Positions 8,717-19,991 of a stretch of DNA of 64,000 nt are shown here, piece by piece. This DNA comes from Candidatus Babelota bacterium (GTDB lineage Bacteria > Babelota > Babeliae > Babelales > Vermiphilaceae). The position numbers and the translations under genes were made by a program. The notes below the pieces were generated by a model that was not told where the DNA came from, ran no database searches, and saw nothing but the letters and a program-made list of their open reading frames with translations. Location of the stretch: positions 1-64,000 of the forward strand of contig JAHDWT010000003.1 of assembly GCA_023382795.1 (NCBI GenBank). Reading direction: 5' to 3'. The stretch's first letter is position 1; every line of letters begins with the position of its first letter.

Positions 8717-9253
8717 ATGTATGCACGTCTGCTTTGTGCAAAAATCAGAGGATCGTTAATCGCATGCCCCCCATCATTTCGCTGGTGTCTAACAAGCGTC
8801 ATTCTTCTAGGAGTAGCGGGCATATGGCTCTTTTGGTGGTATATACCCGCCATCGCACACCTTCAGCAGCTACGCATCACTGCACAACAATATCCTTCTT
8901 GGAGCAGTATGCTAAAACAACAACAAAAAACCCTGCAAACCATACAAAACGCCGTGGAACCTCCAGGAACACAAACAACATCATGTTCTGAGCAACATTT
9001 GTTAGAGTTTATTGTTTCACAAGCACAAGACCATCATCTTGTATTACATGAGTGCTGCATCAGCCATCACAGTACCGCAGCAAAAAAAGGTTTTTGTACT
9101 TGGGAACTTGAAGGCTCGATCGATCAAATAGCCGACTATTTTCAGCACACGCTTGCTTCCAGATTGCCATTAATGGTAGAACGCATTTCTCTGGTTTGGC
9201 TCACTCCCGAACGAATACAGATAAAGTGCCAAACATCATTAGTATCATCCTGA
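8717..9253 (+). CDS. PilO/GspM-like single-pass inner-membrane protein
   Basis: A 178-residue protein with one transmembrane helix (VILLGVAGIWLFWWYIPAIAHL, about residues 28-50), a following coiled-coil stretch (LQQLRITAQQYPSWSSMLKQQQKTLQTIQ) and a small C-terminal alpha/beta domain. This is the layout of PilO/GspM-type alignment proteins of type IV pili and type II secretion. The match is by architecture and by late motifs (LLEFIVSQAQDHHLVLHECC, then LEGSIDQIADYFQHTL), not by a signature. A pilB/gspE ATPase and a pseudopilin lie at 54-56 kb, so such a machine is present. Start chosen at 8717 with GGGAGAAAG just upstream; ATG 8702 is an alternative. Confidence 0.5.
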   Translation: MYARLLCAKIRGSLIACPPSFRWCLTSVILLGVAGIWLFWWYIPAIAHLQQLRITAQQYPSWSSMLKQQQKTLQTIQNAVEPPGTQTTSCSEQHLLEFIVSQAQDHHLVLHECCISHHSTAAKKGFCTWELEGSIDQIADYFQHTLASRLPLMVERISLVWLTPERIQIKCQTSLVSS

Positions 9254-9327
9254 TACCAAACAGAATCCCTTCAACTTTGTAGAAAAAGCTGAAGGGTTAG
9301 GGGGGTGAACAACACATGAAGCATTGT

Positions 9328-10488
9328 TCATTTAGGGACTCTTTTGTTCTTCATAAAAGAACGTGTGATGATCCTAACAACGTCCAGCTTGGTTGTCAAG
9401 ATCAAAAAAAAACACTGAACTGATCGCATTTTTCTTTCTACACAAGCTATTCGTTCAGAGATACTCGAGCTTTCTTCAGGCTTTTTATGCCATATGCGAT
9501 GCAAATAATGATACACGACATAAGTGATTCGGTATGAATATTCATAGATAAGCGCCTGCTCCAGAGCACCTAGTAATGTGGCTACGGCTACCACAAGTGA
9601 TGGCACAAAATCAACGATCATATCGACCGAAGCGGCATACACTCCACTCGTAAGAAATCCTACAAAAATTAGACCTATATACCCAGCAAAACGAACTGCA
9701 GCATCTGGTTTATGGCGAATTGCTGAGCCCACGCTGGCAATAGTTAACTGAGTATATCTCTGTAACTCTGTGGCCCATTCAATAACCCTCGGCATTCTAA
9801 CGATTGTTTCTTGTATGGTTGATAGTACCATAGCACAGAGAACACCGTATGAAAAAATACTCCGATATCCGGATGATCCTAAAATCGATTCATAGCACAG
9901 GGAATACGTAATGGAGTAAAGCGCACCGTAGGAGACCATCTTTCTTAGATAAGGAGTACCAAAAGCAAACTCATGGATTGCCAACACGACAAATGCATAC
10001 AATGCACCTTCAACAAGGTCAACATACGGTACACCACCTACCACTGTTCGCGCGTACAACGTCATCAATAATAAAAGACCATTTTTAATAAAGATGGCAA
10101 TCACCGCGTTTCCATACACCTTCGGCGCAGAAGTCCATTTTGATAAGGTAGTATGTACTATTTCTGCAATCCCGTATCCAACACCTTGAATAAAGAGAGA
10201 GCCAAGCGCTGCCATACCCGCGACAGTGGTACTAATAACTGAGTCATCATGAAGGCACACATTCAATGCGTCTCCATACCAGGTCATCAAGGCAAAAACT
10301 ATACCATGGCACAGTACTAGAATTTCAAAGGGGAATCGCGTGTAACTACCGAAGAGAAGAAAAAGATACGAAGAATCACCATCAATAAAGGCTGTTGTTA
10401 ACGCCTCTAGCCAAGAGTATTGATAGTATCGAGAGGGCGGCTCACCAGCATCAGAGACTACTGCATGGCGAGCATGAGCATCGGGCAT
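9328..10488 (-). CDS. Polytopic membrane protein of unknown function
   Basis: A 386-residue protein with about eight hydrophobic segments (for example PFEILVLCHGIVFALMTWY, AVIAIFIKNGLLLLMTLYA, ALYAFVVLAIHEFAF, FAGYIGLIFVGFLTSGVYA, VPSLVVAVATLLGALEQALIY) and a basic cytoplasmic tail (WHKKPEESSSISERIACVERKMRS). The ATG at 10488 is preceded by AAAGGAATTT. I recognise no transporter or enzyme signature. Internal resemblance between two halves is possible but weak. It stands alone, convergent with the PilO-like gene and separated from the transporter operon by about 150 bases. Confidence 0.65.
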   Translation of the reverse strand: MPDAHARHAVVSDAGEPPSRYYQYSWLEALTTAFIDGDSSYLFLLFGSYTRFPFEILVLCHGIVFALMTWYGDALNVCLHDDSVISTTVAGMAALGSLFIQGVGYGIAEIVHTTLSKWTSAPKVYGNAVIAIFIKNGLLLLMTLYARTVVGGVPYVDLVEGALYAFVVLAIHEFAFGTPYLRKMVSYGALYSITYSLCYESILGSSGYRSIFSYGVLCAMVLSTIQETIVRMPRVIEWATELQRYTQLTIASVGSAIRHKPDAAVRFAGYIGLIFVGFLTSGVYAASVDMIVDFVPSLVVAVATLLGALEQALIYEYSYRITYVVYHYLHRIWHKKPEESSSISERIACVERKMRSVQCFFLILTTKLDVVRIITRSFMKNKRVPK

Positions 10489-10642
10489 AAATTCCTTTTG
10501 CGAATAGAGGTAACATATTCACCGTATATGATGCATAGGTTTTTCTTATTTTTCAACATTTATTTTGAGACACTCGTCATTAATCATCAAGTACCCTTAC
10601 CCAGCAAGCCCAATTCGGTATTAATTCTATTTGAATAAAAAG

Positions 10643-11359
10643 CTATTTCTGACCAGATACAAATCGAGCGATTTGAGGGAAGTTTTCTTTGTGCGCATAA
10701 AATTCTTTAGACAACGCACTTTCAATGATTTTTCCATTACTCATCAAATAAATGGTACACGACAACCGTTCCAACAAGGTGGTGTCATGAGTAGCAACCA
10801 GCACAATATAACTTTGACGCGCCAACGCTTGGATCATCTCAGCAACATAGTTAGTAAGCAAAGGATCTAGCGCCGAGGTAGGTTCATCAAGACATATAAT
10901 CTGCGGCCTCAGCGCAAGCGCACGCGCAATAGCTAAACGCTGCTTCTGGCCACCCGATAACTGGGAAACATAGGACTTTGCTTTATCTGCAAGACCATAT
11001 TCGCGAAGCAATCGCTGAGCAACTTCTTGGGCTTCCCTGGAAGGAAATCCTGCTCCCCTTTCAAGACCCATGCGTATGTTTTGTTCAGCAGTAAGATGCT
11101 CAAAAAGATTAAATTGCTGAAACACCATACCAGAAAGATGCCGTTGATTAATGGTCGATAAATCTATTAATTCGCCATCAAGTTTAATTTCTCCAGTATC
11201 AGCAACCTCAAGATTATTAAGCACTCGCAACAACGTCGATTTACCAACACCTGATGCTCCCAAAAGAACTGCTATTTCACCTCTTCGAACATCAAGATTC
11301 ACCGAATCGAGAATTTTTTTATCACCGAATGATTTGGAAAGATTCTTAATGCTTAACAT
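10643..11359 (-). CDS. glnQ: Polar amino-acid ABC transporter ATPase
   Basis: A 238-residue ABC ATPase of the GlnQ/ArtP branch. Walker A is GASGVGKST (residues about 34-42), the Q-loop lies in FQQFNLFEHLT, the signature is LSGGQKQRLAIARAL, Walker B is IICLDEPTSALDP, and the switch histidine is in VATHD. It powers uptake with the permease and binding protein directly upstream; its start overlaps the permease end by 14 bases. The substrate is most likely arginine or glutamine, given the argR gene at the head of the operon. Confidence 0.93.
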   Translation of the reverse strand: MLSIKNLSKSFGDKKILDSVNLDVRRGEIAVLLGASGVGKSTLLRVLNNLEVADTGEIKLDGELIDLSTINQRHLSGMVFQQFNLFEHLTAEQNIRMGLERGAGFPSREAQEVAQRLLREYGLADKAKSYVSQLSGGQKQRLAIARALALRPQIICLDEPTSALDPLLTNYVAEMIQALARQSYIVLVATHDTTLLERLSCTIYLMSNGKIIESALSKEFYAHKENFPQIARFVSGQK

Positions 11360-12005
11360 GTCGACTCATCCTTCGCTCTAAGAAATTCACCGCCATCGAA
11401 AGCGTTGTGGTCATTATGAGATACATAAGTGCTACGCCAAAATAGGTGGTTACCACATCGAATGTTTGACTTCTAATGATAGAACCTTCTTTGGTAAGCT
11501 CTGCAACGCCAATCGTTGATGCCAAACTTGAATCTTTAATGAGCGTAACAAACTCATTACCAAGAGCAGGAATAACTACTCGTAATGCCTGTGGTAACAC
11601 AATATAACGCATAATGTCGCGATTATTTAAACCAAGAACGCGCCCCGCTTCAATCTGCCCCTTGCCCACTGAAGAAATACCTGAGCGCACTATCTGACTA
11701 ATATATGCACTGCTATTTAATCCAATCGCAATAACTGCCGTCCAAAATGCTGGGATGGCAATTCCAATTTCTGGCAATACGAAATACATAAATGCGATTT
11801 GCACAAGCATGGGCGTCCCACGAAAAAGGGTAACGTAGAGTGAGACCAGAATGCGCAGAATTGCCTGAGACCCCGAGTGCAAGATCCCTAACAATGAACC
11901 AAATGTTAATCCAATTCCACAACCCAAGGCTGCAATTTGCAATGAAACCTTCGCTCCCTCAATCAGACGTGGCAATGAATCCTGTAATAACGAAACATCG
12001 ATCAT
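11346..12005 (-). CDS. glnP: Polar amino-acid ABC transporter permease
   Basis: A 219-residue HisMQ-family inner-membrane permease. Five membrane segments are visible and the EAA loop reads EAGRVLGLNNRDIMRYIVLPQALRVVIPALGNE, the docking site for the ATPase. The start is taken as the ATG at 12005, which overlaps the stop of the binding-protein gene by one base (TAATG); an upstream in-frame ATG at 12017 would overlap it further. Central gene of the argR-SBP-permease-ATPase operon. Confidence 0.92.
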   Translation of the reverse strand: MIDVSLLQDSLPRLIEGAKVSLQIAALGCGIGLTFGSLLGILHSGSQAILRILVSLYVTLFRGTPMLVQIAFMYFVLPEIGIAIPAFWTAVIAIGLNSSAYISQIVRSGISSVGKGQIEAGRVLGLNNRDIMRYIVLPQALRVVIPALGNEFVTLIKDSSLASTIGVAELTKEGSIIRSQTFDVVTTYFGVALMYLIMTTTLSMAVNFLERRMSRHVKH

Positions 12006-12772
12006 TACACACCCCACTTCTTTTTAAGTTGTTCGAGAGTACCGTCATCATGCATGTGCGTTAAAATACGCTGCACTTCTTGTTGAAATGCTGGATAGTT
12101 GGCAGAAATACCTAGAGATGTTGCGGTCACTTTTTCCGACCCAGAAATAGGTGACATGGAAAATTGTTCATAGCCGTACTGCTTAAAAAATGGAAGCACT
12201 GCATCACGAGCATCAACATAAGCAATCGCTCTGCCACTTTTAAGTGCCAAAAAGGCGTCCGCAGGAGTATTAAGACGCACTAACAATGCCCCTCCCCATT
12301 CAGTCATAAATCCGTCGGCAGCGTATCCTTCATTTACTACCACCTCCTTACCACGCAAATTTTCAAGCGACATTTCACCCAAAGACGATTTTGCAACGAT
12401 AACCAAGGTGTCACCTGTCAAATGTGGCTCCGTAAATGCAATGCGCTTTGCACGTTCTGGTGTAGGCGTCATCCCGGCAGCAATAAGATGAACCCTGCCT
12501 CGCTGCAGTTCAGGAATGAGGGTTGTGAATGCCATGTCCTTGAATTCAATCTTTTTCCCCAAGCGATGTACGACCTCACGAGCCACGTCAATATCAAATC
12601 CAACCAACTTGCCATCTTGAATAAAGCTAAATGGCGGATATTCTGCATTGGTACCTACAATAATCGTATCTTGCTTAAGCGGATCAAGATCAGCGTGTTT
12701 GCGTTCAGTGAAATACCAAGCAACAGGAGCTAAAGCACCTAAGGCCAAAAGAAGAATTAACCATTTTTTCAT
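12005..12772 (-). CDS. artJ: Polar amino-acid ABC transporter substrate-binding protein
   Basis: A 255-residue family-3 solute-binding protein. The N-terminus MKKWLILLLALGALAPVAWYF is a signal anchor or signal peptide without a lipobox cysteine. The fold signature is clear: GTNAEYPPFSFIQDGKLVGFDIDVA at residues 39-63, then AGMTPTPERAKRIAFTEP, the conserved arginine region that contacts the ligand carboxylate. Pairing with ArgR suggests arginine, as for ArtJ of Chlamydia, but the ligand cannot be fixed by eye. Its ATG overlaps the argR stop by four bases (ATGA), so the regulator and transporter form one operon. Confidence 0.88.
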   Translation of the reverse strand: MKKWLILLLALGALAPVAWYFTERKHADLDPLKQDTIIVGTNAEYPPFSFIQDGKLVGFDIDVAREVVHRLGKKIEFKDMAFTTLIPELQRGRVHLIAAGMTPTPERAKRIAFTEPHLTGDTLVIVAKSSLGEMSLENLRGKEVVVNEGYAADGFMTEWGGALLVRLNTPADAFLALKSGRAIAYVDARDAVLPFFKQYGYEQFSMSPISGSEKVTATSLGISANYPAFQQEVQRILTHMHDDGTLEQLKKKWGV

Positions 12773-13230
12773 AACACCTCGTCCCTGATTTTAAAAAATA
12801 ATTTTTGACATATAAGCTCATAAAGTTTTTTTATACGCGTAACTGAAGCAGGAATCACAAAAACAGTATTTTCTCCAGCTATGGTACCAAGTACCTCTGC
12901 CAATTCTTGTTGATCGATATACTCAGCAGTAAAATCTGCTAATGCAGGCATCGTTTTAATGACAATGAGGGTTTCATTATAGGTAATATCGACAATCGCG
13001 TTGCGCAAAATATCACTATGCGCCTCTTTATCGAGCACATCATATACCATGCGTCCTTGGTCATTACGTTTGCCGATATTCAACACACGCAAATCGCGTG
13101 AGATAATTGATTGTGTAGTGTCAATGCCATATAGCTTTTGTAATTTATCAACCAATTCAACCTGATCTTCAATAGGATATTTTTGAATTAATTCACGTAT
13201 CGCACGCAAGCGTTGCTCTCGTTTTTGCAT
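12769..13230 (-). CDS. argR: Arginine repressor ArgR
   Basis: A 153-residue ArgR of normal length. The winged-helix DNA-binding domain (residues 1-70) contains the TTQSIISRDLRVLNIGK recognition-helix region. The C-terminal domain binds arginine and forms the hexamer, with the GTIAGENTVFVIPAS motif holding the GT-x-A-G-D/E-N-T ligand site. The start at 13230 has GGAAG five bases upstream; extending to 13293 would translate the operator itself. It heads the operon with the binding protein, permease and ATPase and is probably self-regulated through the ARG boxes at 13245-13283. Confidence 0.93.
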   Translation of the reverse strand: MQKREQRLRAIRELIQKYPIEDQVELVDKLQKLYGIDTTQSIISRDLRVLNIGKRNDQGRMVYDVLDKEAHSDILRNAIVDITYNETLIVIKTMPALADFTAEYIDQQELAEVLGTIAGENTVFVIPASVTRIKKLYELICQKLFFKIRDEVL

Positions 13231-13244
13231 GTTCTTCCACTGAA

Positions 13245-13283
13245 TTTGAATTAATATTCGCTCATACTTGAATATTAATTCAA
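13245..13283 (-). promoter_or_regulatory. Twin ARG boxes (ArgR operator)
   Basis: TGAATTAATATTCG (13247-13260) and the perfect palindrome TGAATATTAATTCA (13269-13282) match the E. coli-type consensus TGAATwwwwATTCA. Their centres are 22 bases apart, so both face the same side of the helix, as in known ArgR hexamer operators. They lie 15-53 bases upstream of the argR start and overlap the expected promoter core. Confidence 0.88.
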
Positions 13284-13335
13284 ATTGATGCAAAAAACAA
13301 GATTTTCAATAATCTGTGCATACTCCTGAAAGGCA

Positions 13336-14007
13336 TTACTGGTTTTTCTTAACTATGAAAATAACCAAACCACTAAGCAATGCGGCAAAGAAACACCACA
13401 CTGAAGTGAATGTTGCAAGCCAATACCAATAGCTAAAAAAACACGATGTAAGAAGAAGTAGACCAAACAAGCGTACGGTACGCATACTGCTCACTAAAAG
13501 TGGAACCACCGTTGCTCCTGCATACAAAAATACGTGCATCAGCGTTGGCTCAACAGCCGTATAATACGCAATACTTTTGTACGCTATCATAACTGAAACA
13601 CCATGCCATAGTAAGATATACAGCGCATATGCAGAAACAAGCACCCCATACCGCATCAACCACGTAAGCCCTTGTCGTAGTTGACCATACGGTTCAATCG
13701 CGCGTATAGAAAATGGTATCCATGTTGGCCACACCACAAGTGCTATGATAAGAAACAAGAAAGCACTACGCTCATCAGGATGCACATGAGGAAAGAGATA
13801 CACTTTTTGCAAGGTTCTTAGGATGACATTATTGGGATTAACCAAATAAAGCCATAATAACCCCTCAATGAATTGTTGAATCGCAAACAACACCGGAATA
13901 GCGGCAAATGGGATCCAATTTTTTTTGCGCACCACACTCAAAGACCAAATACCCATCCCTCCTAGTAGCGCAGCCGCACCAAAACTCGCTGAAGCACAAA
14001 AACACAT
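13336..14007 (-). CDS. DUF6629-type integral membrane protein
   Basis: A 223-residue membrane protein with seven or so hydrophobic segments. The N-terminus MCFCASASFGAAALLGGMG followed by WIPFAAIPVLFAIQQFIEGLLWLYL is the hallmark of the DUF6629 family, whose members begin MCFSATASF and carry the QQ-x2-EG-x2-W motif. The function is unknown. The start has AAGGAGAG eight bases upstream. It is monocistronic, 105 bases upstream of argR on the same strand. Confidence 0.8.
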   Translation of the reverse strand: MCFCASASFGAAALLGGMGIWSLSVVRKKNWIPFAAIPVLFAIQQFIEGLLWLYLVNPNNVILRTLQKVYLFPHVHPDERSAFLFLIIALVVWPTWIPFSIRAIEPYGQLRQGLTWLMRYGVLVSAYALYILLWHGVSVMIAYKSIAYYTAVEPTLMHVFLYAGATVVPLLVSSMRTVRLFGLLLLTSCFFSYWYWLATFTSVWCFFAALLSGLVIFIVKKNQ

Positions 14008-14211
14008 ACACTCTCCTTATACCATGTAATAATGCGAAGATTCTACGCAAAATAGTATCTTGCCCACAAGGATCTAGACCCAGGCGTCAAAAAGTGTACG
14101 ATAGGATCGTGAAAAACCCTGACCAATGAGAAGATTTTTCGTCTTACACCATCACTCTGGTATACTCAATACATCATATAACGTTGACCACATTTTTATG
14201 GAGATACACCT

Positions 14212-15219
14212 ATGAATCACTTGTTAACCCAACTACGCTACAGTTTTATCATATGCCTTACCCTCGTACGTTATACCAGTGGCATGCACGCAACGGAATT
14301 TCCTAAACCAGCTACTGATGCTAACTTTTCTACTGCGGCGCTTATTGTTCCCGGTGTAGGGGGTGGCGGACAAGATAGTTTTGAGCCTATTCACCCAGCG
14401 GGAACTCAACGGTACGAGGTCCCACCTCTTGTCAGAAGACGTTGTGATCTGGGGCAACGTAAATGCATCCAACAGCTAGATGAATTCGTCAAAGCTTCAC
14501 GCGTTTTAGAGAATAATAAGATACTTTGTTTCGGTGCATCACAAGGGGCAGCAACTATCCTGAATTACCTAGCAACGCTCAGCGAAGAACAAAAACAAAA
14601 AATTGCAGCTATTATACTTGAAGGACCTGTCATCGACGGCAATGAAGCAATACGCCATACGGCGGCAAACACATTCCCACCAGCAAGCTATCTACCATTT
14701 TCGCGTATTTGGTTGCCTTGGATTGCAAAAACACAACTTCCTGCCTATAACCCCTTCGGCAAACAAGCAATCCGTATGAGTGATAAAATACCCAAAAATG
14801 TTCCTGTGATCCTTTTGCATGCTACTGGCGATCCTGAAGTACCGATTGATACAACGCGCAAATTTTACCAGACACTAATTAAAAACGGCCATCAAGACGT
14901 GTATCTTTTTGAAGTACCTGTTGAACAGCATCTTGAATTACTCTATTCCGACAAGCAACAAGAATTTTTAAACGCAATACTGCGTATCTACGACGAATCA
15001 GATGTCCCCCTTCCCCTAAGATACACATACGACACAACCAATAACAACGTCGAATCTTATAAACCTTCATTGGAAGAAGTATCCAACAGAATTCAAGCAA
15101 GCCCTGAAACAAAACGAAAAAAAATTCAAGCCATCATCGATATAACATGCCTGTGTCCACCGGTTGGTATTGGCTATATTTTATATCATGCAAAGCATAG
15201 AGATATTCAAAATCATTAG
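14212..15219 (+). CDS. Exported alpha/beta-hydrolase-like protein (copy 1)
   Basis: A 335-residue protein with a signal peptide (residues about 1-27, ending near GMHATE) and a C-terminal hydrophobic helix (IIDITCLCPPVGIGYILYHA). The nucleophile elbow is GASQGAA with Ser about 110; a plausible acid lies in HATGDPEVPID and the histidine in VPVEQHLELL, so the catalytic triad order fits. An N-terminal ALIVPGVGGGGQDS segment resembles an oxyanion strand. RBS GGAG lies eight bases before the ATG. The gene directly downstream encodes a paralogue with the same motifs in the same order. The substrate is unknown; lipase, esterase or peptidase are all possible. Confidence 0.72.
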   Translation: MNHLLTQLRYSFIICLTLVRYTSGMHATEFPKPATDANFSTAALIVPGVGGGGQDSFEPIHPAGTQRYEVPPLVRRRCDLGQRKCIQQLDEFVKASRVLENNKILCFGASQGAATILNYLATLSEEQKQKIAAIILEGPVIDGNEAIRHTAANTFPPASYLPFSRIWLPWIAKTQLPAYNPFGKQAIRMSDKIPKNVPVILLHATGDPEVPIDTTRKFYQTLIKNGHQDVYLFEVPVEQHLELLYSDKQQEFLNAILRIYDESDVPLPLRYTYDTTNNNVESYKPSLEEVSNRIQASPETKRKKIQAIIDITCLCPPVGIGYILYHAKHRDIQNH

Positions 15220-15405
15220 ATTGCTTTGAGCTTTTTATCATGCTAATTCTAGAAAAAGCCTGGCATATGTCTTCTCTAATCTATACTTTGCAGGGAATAG
15301 GCTGGCCATTTGTGACCCCTAATAAATGATTTATAATAGAAATTATATCTTGAGCTCATTTTAAATATCGGGTTAATAAACCTATAGCGTACAGGGTAAA
15401 GAACC

Positions 15406-16560
15406 GTGAATAATTATGAATTCAAATCGATTCTAATTCATCCGCTTTTGGCAACTGCCATTACTTTTTTGGTTGGTTTTTCAAGCCTAGATCTACACGC
15501 CGATCCTAATACAGCCCAAATGGATCATATTATCTTTGCACCTGGTCTTTATAACAAAGGCAGTAGAACTTTTGGTTGTATCCCTGCTAAATCGCAAACG
15601 AATTCGAGTATTTTCGCACCAAATGCCTCTATAAAGAGCATTGATTCTATAGGTTACGATTCACGAGAATCAACCACCTCTTTTACCTTGTTATTGGAAA
15701 AAATAAAAACGGATCTTGGCCAAGAAAATTGCATTAAGGTACTTAACAATAAATTTCCTCAAACGATTGGTCAGGTCACCGGAGATCAAAAATTCACCTT
15801 TTGTGGCGTATCTCAAGGAGCTGCGACACTAATCAACTGGCTTGCAGAAAATGAAAACATGCAGGAAAAGGTGGCTGCACTTATCCTGGAAGGACCACTG
15901 GTAAATGCAAATAGTGCCGCTATACATTGTGTTGATAACTATCTTACCATATTCCGCAAGCTATCTTTACCGTTACCAATCCCATTTATGCAATACTGGC
16001 TCCCTTGGGCACTTAAGTTACGATTCCCCACCTACAATCCACTAGGAATACAAGCGCTTACATCAGCATGTAAATTAAATAAGATTCCAGACGACGCTCC
16101 TATCATTATTCTGCATAATAAGGGCGACAAAATCGTCTCAATAAATGATGCGAGAAAGCTCTATACCACCTTGCGTGAAAAGCATGAAAATACTCACATT
16201 TTTGAAATTGATAATGGTGAGAAGCACATCAATGTTTTGTCCGTATCGAACAATACCCAACTGACAACAAAAACAGCCGCATTGGAAACACTTCGAAAAA
16301 TCAAACACATTTTACCATCACAAATAAACCAAAATTCGCAAGCCCGCTCGACAAGTCAAGAAACTATCGATCACACGGCGTCACCCACAACACAATCCAC
16401 TGAAGCAGAAAGTTCTCCATCGCAACCAGACCCCAAAAAACTTGAAACACAAATTCAACAAGAAACAAGAATTAAGCGATGGATAAGAAATGGCGTTGAT
16501 TTAGCTGCGATTGGTTTAATTTCTGGCTACGCTGCTTACCGACTATGGCTAAACAACTAA
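15406..16560 (+). CDS. Exported alpha/beta-hydrolase-like protein (copy 2)
   Basis: A 384-residue paralogue of the preceding gene with a GTG start preceded by GGGTAAAG; no ATG is available in frame before the signal peptide. Matching landmarks are HIIFAPGLYNKGSR (oxyanion strand), FCGVSQGAATLINWLAE with Ser about 136, LEGPLVNANSAA (copy 1: LEGPVIDGNEA), WLPWALKLRFPTYNPLG (copy 1: WLPWIAKTQLPAYNPFG), LHNKGDKIVSI (acid) and NGEKHINVLS (His). A Ser/Thr/Pro-rich linker of about 60 residues precedes a C-terminal membrane helix (LAAIGLISGYAAYRLWL), so the enzyme may be tail-anchored after export. Confidence 0.72.
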   Translation: MNNYEFKSILIHPLLATAITFLVGFSSLDLHADPNTAQMDHIIFAPGLYNKGSRTFGCIPAKSQTNSSIFAPNASIKSIDSIGYDSRESTTSFTLLLEKIKTDLGQENCIKVLNNKFPQTIGQVTGDQKFTFCGVSQGAATLINWLAENENMQEKVAALILEGPLVNANSAAIHCVDNYLTIFRKLSLPLPIPFMQYWLPWALKLRFPTYNPLGIQALTSACKLNKIPDDAPIIILHNKGDKIVSINDARKLYTTLREKHENTHIFEIDNGEKHINVLSVSNNTQLTTKTAALETLRKIKHILPSQINQNSQARSTSQETIDHTASPTTQSTEAESSPSQPDPKKLETQIQQETRIKRWIRNGVDLAAIGLISGYAAYRLWLNN

Positions 16561-16568
16561 TAAGCATT

Positions 16569-18181
16569 CTAAAAAATTTCTTTGATCAACACGTTAACCT
16601 GCTCTTGCGTAATCATATCGCCCATTGCTCGGTAAAACGCTTCATCATATTCACGCGTCTGTACCACAACCGGCATCGTAAGCGCATGCCCCAATAAAAG
16701 AGCTTGCTTTTTGGTATCGAGACTTGCCAAAATAATGCGCAGATTTTGAGCGCCACTTACTCCAGTGAGCACAGCTTGTATATCTTTTTCATCATTAAGT
16801 TGCGCTACAATCTTGGTACCTATTTGTGAGATAATTTCTTCATCAATCTCGGAAGGCCGCTGGTCAACCACAAGCAGAGCAACATAGTACTTGCGCATTT
16901 CACGCGCAATGATGCCAAAAATTGTTTGTCTGGCCGTGTGTGCATTCAAAAATTTATGCGCCTCTTCAATCGTAATCATTAACTTTTTAGGTTCATCTTC
17001 TGCGCGCTGCGACCCCAAGAACTTTTCTGTTTTTTCAATATACAGCGCATGGATCCGGCGAGAAATCATGTTGGCAATCAGCAGATACACAAAGGTGGAT
17101 GTATAATTGCCAAATTCCACGATAATGCTTTTACCACGGTCAATATATTCAATCATCTGATCGATAACTGAAACATCCTTGTACGCTCCTGCCTGCTGCG
17201 TTGATTTAAAAAATGGTAAACGCTCAATACGCTTGAGCTTTCGATACAATGCTGCGATTGATTCAGGATGCGCGCCAAGTTCTTGCGCAAATTCTTTTAA
17301 TGCTTCTCCCTGGCGTAACAACACTTCAAGCCACTGTTGTTTATATTTTGCCGCAATAAGATAGGCTGCTTCAAGGGCGGTAGCATGTAAATTGAGTTCT
17401 TGTTGTAACGATAAAATATCTTCTACCGTTACCGATTGATAGGAAAGCACAAGCTCAACATCAGGCATGCCACCACGACGTCGCGTAGAAGCTGGATCGA
17501 GAGAAAAGGTGACTACTTTGTCAGGAAATAATGTTTTAAGACCTTTAACAAACGCCCGCGTTGTTCCTTCTTGACGCGCTTGTAACCCATATTCTGAATG
17601 CATATCAAAAATTAAATTAACCGCCTTATCATGTTTAATCAGACCTGCGAGCACAAGGCGAGTTAAAAACGTTTTACCAGTTCCTGTTTTGCCAAAAATA
17701 CCATTACTGCGCTCGGTCAATTTTTCCAAATTCAAACAGACCGGCGTGTGCATATCTAAAGGGCAACCAATATTAAAAAATTTCTTACTTGGATCTGCTT
17801 CATCACCAAAAATAAGCGCAACATCACGCTTACTTGCTTCGTGCACTGCTGCAAAATGCGATGGAATAGTTTTTACTGGCATCGGCTGATCTTGATGATC
17901 AAGCATAAGCATCGGCTTAAGCACCGCAGTTGCATACACATCTTTGCGCTTAAGCATCGTGGTCAACAATGTTTCTTTTGGTGTGGGAGGAAAAAGTAGG
18001 ATGTCGGGATGAGAAACTTCAATAGAGAGATCGGTGATAAGCGAGAAAAATTTATAGCGAGATCCTTCGATACATACAAATTTTCCCGTTTTTATTTCTT
18101 CTAAATCTGCATTAGGGTCAATCCGCATGGTAAACCCCTGCGTTAAAGCCCCTGAAACAATTACACCTAATTTTTTCTTAC

Positions 18182-18185
<4 letters not shown>
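16569..18185 (-). CDS. HerA-like P-loop ATPase (DUF87)
   Basis: A 538-residue HerA/FtsK-superfamily ATPase. An N-terminal beta-barrel HAS-like domain (residues 1-90) precedes Walker A GKTGTGKTFLTRLVL near residue 165, the segment LIFDMHSEYG (the D-x-H/D-x-E-Y signature of HerA), Walker B KLMITIEEAHKFL and an arginine-finger region ending in VDQRPSEIDEEIISQIGTKIV. HerA proteins act as hexameric DNA translocases, often with NurA nuclease. No nurA is seen here. Its ATG overlaps the atpC stop by four bases, an odd operon partner. Confidence 0.88.
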
Positions 18186-19911
<1,726 letters not shown>

Positions 19912-19944
19912 CTAATGAAATGACCTATCGTTGTAAAGCAATTC

Positions 19945-19977
19945 AACAAAAAAAGGCGCTTAACGCGCCTCTTTTTA
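19945..19977 (-). terminator. Rho-independent terminator
   Basis: GGCGC TTAAC GCGCC (19955-19969) is flanked by A-rich sequence on one side and CTTTTT on the other. On the minus strand it ends the coiled-coil gene at 19992; the T-run there is TTTTTTTG. Confidence 0.8.
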
Positions 19978-19991
19978 CATGCAAGGTAAGA

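Noticed and set aside
8713-8991. Second frame overlapping the PilO-like gene
   Set aside because: Low-complexity Thr/Asn-rich translation without a membrane segment; the 8717 frame has the expected architecture.
9267-9296. Hairpin CCCTTCA/TGAAGGG as a terminator
   Set aside because: The stem is short with a 16-base loop and no T-run follows on either strand, so it is not listed as a terminator.
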